From: Amphiura filiformis
Lineage: Eukaryota > Echinodermata > Ophiuroidea > Amphilepidida > Amphiuridae
Length of the DNA stretch: 64,000 nucleotides
Assembly: GCF_039555335.1 (NCBI RefSeq)
Contig: NC_092647.1
Span: forward strand, 8,505,959-8,569,958
Reading direction: 5' to 3'
In this document: positions 60,073 through 64,000 of the stretch, piece after piece
How the letters are laid out: each line of letters opens with the position of its first letter
Numbering within the stretch: the first letter of the stretch is position 1
Program-made: the position numbers and the translations under genes
Notes under the pieces: model-generated
What the model saw: the letters and a program-made list of their open reading frames with translations, nothing else
Databases searched by the model: none
Told to the model about the DNA's origin: nothing

Positions 60073-60293
60073 CATGGGCATAGATCATATAGAATACCCA
60101 GCTCCCGTCTATCCTGTAGCAATTCTTGTAATTCACCGGGCTCCTCTATATCTATGTCCAAATAATCATAATAGTATTCGCTAGGCATATTTCCAATATC
60201 TTCTGTAACTTTGGAACCTTTAGATTCCACATGATGTGTAAAAGGTACAAACATGAATGAAGTCACCATCAAGGCGTGGTATAAGGACTTCAT
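60073..60293 (-). CDS. Receptor B exon 1: signal peptide and acidic tyrosine cluster
   Basis: The ATG at 60293 has A at -3 and opens a 73-codon exon ending in TG before a GTGAGT donor (phase 2). The first 20 or so residues are a short hydrophobic run (ALMVTSFMFVPF) after MKSLYH, which fits a signal peptide cleaved near residues 20-25. It is followed by EYYYDYLDIDIEE, an acidic Tyr cluster of the kind that Golgi tyrosylprotein sulfotransferases modify, and then a charged helical stretch ending LCP. The split codon (TG plus G from exon 2) gives Trp. Alternatively, this is exon 1 of another gene whose later exons were missed. Confidence 0.6.
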
Positions 60294-61356
60294 TTTTGAT
60301 TTCCCGTACCCACAATAATGAAAAAGAAAGGTTGGATGTTGCCAAATACTCCAATGTGTTCTGTATCCAATTATAAAATGATGTCTATTTCAGTAATCGT
60401 CCTGTCCACAATAATACAATTTAAAAGTGCGTCAGGCCATTCATTCCAATTCAACAATACAGTACGTAATTTCAGATGTATGTAATATGTTACAGGTTTA
60501 TACAATAATCTGATTTCCGATGCAATAGTAAAAACGGTCAATTCAGAAGTCAATCGACTAAATATAATTTTCAATTCCAAAAGTCTGCCACTTTTACCAA
60601 CCCTAATGTTTCTGCATCAATAGTACAAATGCAGTCAATTTCACAAATCTACACAATGTTTTGAACTTCCTTCAATTTATTACAAACGAATAATGGCCGT
60701 CAAAAGCTAGCATGTAGTCAGTAGCTTTCAAAATGATTTATCAGCTTGGATGTTGAACTCGATTGGCCTAGTTTTGACAATCCAGAAGGTTCCAAAACAA
60801 GATAAGTCGGTCAAATCAGGAGAACCGGATGAAATAGATAGTTAAATTGCCAGAAAAGTCCCAAGGTCTTTGTCTGCTATGCACTCTGCCTTTACAGCTT
60901 TTCACACCACATTTACCAATCTGAAGCCAAAGCAGCAGCCTGTGTCCCTTTTTCACCAGCTCACTTCAGTCAATGATGCTGGTCAGTCTAATTTTCACCG
61001 AATATATAAAGATAGGATGTAATTCTAATTTACCACGCAACGGCAATGATGTAGTTCTCAAACCGGACACCCTTATTCGTGTGATAAAAACTTATTCAAG
61101 TTGTGACTGTACGCGCCACCCATTTAAACTCACTCCCACTCCAATACACGTAACGCAAACAGTGTTGCCATTTTATTAGCCCAACATTTCACACAGAGAA
61201 GATATCTTACACTTCCCATAATGCATTTCTCCCATTTCAATTTTCTGTGCTGACTTGCTATCTGGTGTAACGTGGGTCGATAGTGACAAAATGTACCTTA
61301 ATGAGGAGAGCATTATCCAGATCGTACAAAATACTTTCTTGACTGTCTATTTCTTG

Positions 61357-61580
61357 ACTCTAAATTACAAGGATTTAAAATAAATCCTTAAGGATTGCAA
61401 TTAGGGACCAATCAATTTTAGATTTAAAATTAACCTTATAGATTTGAGTTTTAAATTTTAAAGATTTAATTTTTAATTTTAAAGATTCAAATTTAAATCT
61501 GTTAATTTTAAATCTAATACTTGATTGGTCCCTAATCACAATCTTTTAGGATTTATTTTAAATCCTTGGAATTTAGAGTG
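61357..61580. mobile_element. MITE with ACTCTAAATT ends
   Basis: ACTCTAAATTACAAGGATTT is mirrored at the right; arms share TTAAAATAAATCCTTAAGGA and ATTAGGGACCAATCAA-type words, and the centre is pure A/T-rich. Confidence 0.88.
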
Positions 61581-62044
61581 TAGTATTGATCCATGTATAA
61601 CCAGTCTATTCTCAAAATGAAAACAAAGGGAAACTGTACAAAGTAACGGGTGTGTCATGTCATTTGTTGAAATGAGGTGATGTAATCATGTTGCAAAGGA
61701 TTCTGGGAAGGGTAAATTATATTCTCTGCATTAACCTGACATGTGGTATAATGTAGCATCTAATTCAGTCTTTTAAAGGTTTTTTTTTTTTTGTCAAAAC
61801 AAATTCTCAGATTAAGTTCAATGTCCAATGATATAGATAATCGCAGTATACGCATTAAAATGTTAGGGGTGAGAATATTTTGTTACTTGATATCTGCGTG
61901 CGAAACGAGCGAACATTTTTAATTTCAGACTATTGTAGCCAAAGATGAATGTGAGATTTGATGGGTCATTACCCGCGATGCACGCAAAATTGTGCAAATT
62001 TACCTATTATGACCCAAAACATGGTGTTTTTAGTCCCAAGAAGC

Positions 62045-62270
62045 TGCTAATCTTTGTAGGTCCTGTGGTTCTTGAGTTATGTTGTAAAGATGGCTGAAAC
62101 AACAACACTTTTGTAAAACGTACATAACTCACTATCAACAATAAATCAAGCAAGATATGATTTGTAGAATGAACATCAAAGTGATATTTTTCAATAATAT
62201 ATTGATTTATGTAATAATAATCGATTTTGTGGCTGCTCCGACCAACAATACCTAGTCTACCCTTAAGGCT
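62045..62270 (-). repeat. Dispersed repeat, inverse copy of 17994-18225
   Basis: Contains TTGTAAAACGTACATAACTC and ends near CCAACAATACCTAGTCTACC, the complement of the start of the other copy. Confidence 0.75.
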
Positions 62271-62493
62271 GCTTTTTTGTGATTTTGATGTTATTTTGTT
62301 TACGTGGTGCTTCCCCACGTGCAGAAACACACTAGAATTTAGGTGGTCCGTCCTTGATTTTCCAGGGAACTTTCTTTTATCTCCAACATATTAATTTGTC
62401 CAAATAGCAGTTTCATGAGTTCATAGAAAATTAAGAAAGCCGGATATACCTGAAAGGTAATCCTCAAGTGAATAACATAAATTAGAACCCTTA

Positions 62494-63052
62494 AGGGATC
62501 TGGAATGAGCGTTTGAGCGTTTCGACAGTATTTTTTGTGGGACGTGAGAGCACATCAGACATATCGAAATTGAAATTCACGATATAATATAAATTTTATG
62601 ACAAATTATTAAGATTTGATATTTTTCACATTTTTGATATATAACAGTCCTCGAAGTAAATTTTATAAATCTAATGATATATTCTTAAAGTGTATGTAGC
62701 TGGGAGGATCAATTGAAAATTTTAACTTTTCATATTGAAGATATGGATTTTTTGTTGGTGTTTGGGGGATCCATATCTTCAATACGAAAGGTCAATATTT
62801 TCAATTGATCGTCGGCTTTTCATCCCACCTACATACACTTTAAGTATAAATCATCAGATTTATAATGTTTACTTCGAGTACTGTTAAATATCAAAAATAT
62901 CCATTTTTAATCATTTCCCATAAAATGTGTATTACATTGCGAATTTATATAAAATATCAGAAGGACATTCTTCGTATTCAGAATGCAATTCGATATGTCT
63001 GATGTGTTCTAATGTCCCACAATAAATACTGTTCATACCCCATCCCTTAAGA
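62494..63052. mobile_element. Long foldback MITE, copy 2
   Basis: Same order as 14190-14845 with small internal deletions; shares GAGCGTTTCGACAGTATTTT and the central mirrored ATCAATTGAAAATTTT words. Confidence 0.85.
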
Positions 63053-63220
63053 AAAAAGAAACCATTATTTCTAAGCAATCACCAGTCCGTTCTTGCTGCA
63101 TGCGCACGGTGTTTTCATTGAATTGAAAAGATAATGATTCACATTCACATTTGATATAAATAGCATATGAAATTTATTACAAACAATAAGTGACACATTA
63201 TTTCGAACATGACTATATTA

Positions 63221-63580
63221 AAGCCATATTATAACATTTCTTTAAAAATAGATTTGTATTTTTTTTCCATAAAATGTTAGCTTTTATTGTCAGATATATC
63301 CCCTTTTAATTTAGAGCCGAATAAGTGAGGTAAAGCAAAGAAAAATGGAATTTACTACTAACGCTATTATATGTTACTCCGGCGGTTGTAATACGCTACG
63401 ATCCTCTGGCGTGTGTGGGGGTGTGTGTGTCGTGTACGTAGTATGTGTTATGAACATCGCATACGCGTTCGACTAATATTTCTATCGTATTTAGTAAAAC
63501 GACGGTTCCGGTGTTTTATTCAATATTTCGGATTTTGACAAAACTACAGCACCTATAAAGTCTTGACTTTTGCAGAGAAT
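63221..63580 (-). repeat. Dispersed repeat, inverse copy of 43205-43582
   Basis: Reverse-complement copy; contains a GT-rich run (63413-63432) and TTTGACAAAACTACAGCACC. Confidence 0.88.
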
Positions 63581-64000
63581 CTTTGTTTACTAAAGAACAT
63601 TACAATCGTGTAAAAACCTGCATTTAAACATTTTTTGAAGGCGTTCTCCTCAGCAAATGTTATAATATGGCTTTAAATGGTCAAAGCAAAGAGTTTCTAT
63701 TCGGTGAATGCAGTAACTTCAATTCTCTTGAATTCAAAGCATCTATTGTAATGATAAAAGTGATTCATCATTTCCGAAATTAATTTAAACTGAATTTAGA
63801 TTGATTTCAAATATCAATAATTCATAGTTATAAATTATTTCTAGTCTTTTTCAGGTCTTTCCTTTGGTGGTGGGTTCATTGTCTAGACATAATGATCTCC
63901 AAATAATGTTCTATTTCAATGAAACTAAGGATGAATTCAACTGAACCAGGACTTTTTGTCATGAATCTATTTTATCATTTCGAGGGTGTGTTCCCGAATA

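Larger units (their letters stand above)
28891..60293 (-). other. Receptor B gene: seven-exon type I membrane protein with tyrosine-rich tail
   Basis: Seven exons on the minus strand (60073-60293, 36727-36803, 35885-36110, 35339-35607, 32452-32602, 30341-30426, 28891-29810) have GT donors, AG acceptors and consistent phases. Their lengths sum to 1950 nt, giving 649 codons plus stop with no internal stop. In order the product has a signal peptide, an acidic Tyr cluster, Cys-rich exons 2 and 3, a Thr-rich stalk (about residues 175-264), a membrane helix (about 277-299) and a long cytoplasmic tail. The layout is that of a single-pass signalling receptor whose tail could be tyrosine-phosphorylated; ligand and family are unknown. 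The link from exon 1 to exon 2 across about 23 kb rests on phase and on Cys-rich continuity only, so exon 1 is the least certain join. Receptor A lies downstream on the same strand and shares the intron phases of the last five exons. Confidence 0.72.
60294..64000. other. Upstream flank of receptor B; non-coding with MITEs
   Basis: No exon is recognised. No clear TATA box was seen close upstream of the exon 1 ATG. It contains the MITE at 61357-61580, the dispersed repeats at 62045-62270 and 63221-63580, and the foldback at 62494-63052. The rest (60300-61350, 61590-62040, 63590-64000) shows nothing recognisable. Confidence 0.55.

Overview
The window is animal nuclear DNA: AT-rich, intron-rich, crowded with short inverted-repeat transposons, non-LTR retrotransposon relics and satellites. 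A SINE with a recognisable Deu domain (about 31.2 kb), TTAGGG-type repeats and many TAGGCCTA-type words suggest an invertebrate deuterostome, perhaps an echinoderm or hemichordate. That placement is inference and the species cannot be read from the sequence.

I can support two protein-coding genes, both on the minus strand and head to tail. Receptor B (28891-60293) assembles as seven exons, all with GT-AG junctions and matching phases, into one open frame of 649 codons plus a stop. It has a signal peptide, an acidic tyrosine-rich N-terminus, a Cys-rich region, a Thr/Pro-rich stalk, one membrane helix and a roughly 330-residue cytoplasmic tail full of YxxPhi motifs. Receptor A (13354-20094, 5' end not found) has a Pro/Ser/Thr stalk, one membrane helix and a tail with repeated YYxxV motifs. 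The last five exons of both genes have the same series of intron phases (entries 1,2,1,2,1), which suggests a tandem pair of related phosphotyrosine-signalling receptors. No known family name is recognised.

Layout: 1-6.9 kb is a repeat mosaic. 6.9-10.4 kb is a large TIR element carrying AT-rich repeats and an 88-bp satellite in which each unit contains a histone-type 3' stem-loop. 10.4-13.3 kb is more repeat mosaic. 13.35-20.1 kb is receptor A, with large palindromes in its introns. 20.1-28.9 kb holds MITEs, a 104-bp satellite of eight units and an (AAT)n tract; the missing 5' exons of receptor A may lie here. 28.9-36.8 kb holds exons 2-7 of receptor B, with MITEs and a Deu-SINE in the introns. 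36.8-60.07 kb is the putative first intron of receptor B, about 23 kb long, with two mariner-type relics, a CR1/Jockey-like LINE split by a MITE, an RTE-like LINE inserted in another MITE, and a 2.6-kb TIR element. 60.07-60.29 kb is exon 1 of receptor B. 60.3-64 kb is non-coding with MITEs and dispersed repeats.

No rRNA, intact tRNA, CRISPR array or bacterial-type operon was seen. All calls come from reading the sequence by eye; no database search was run.
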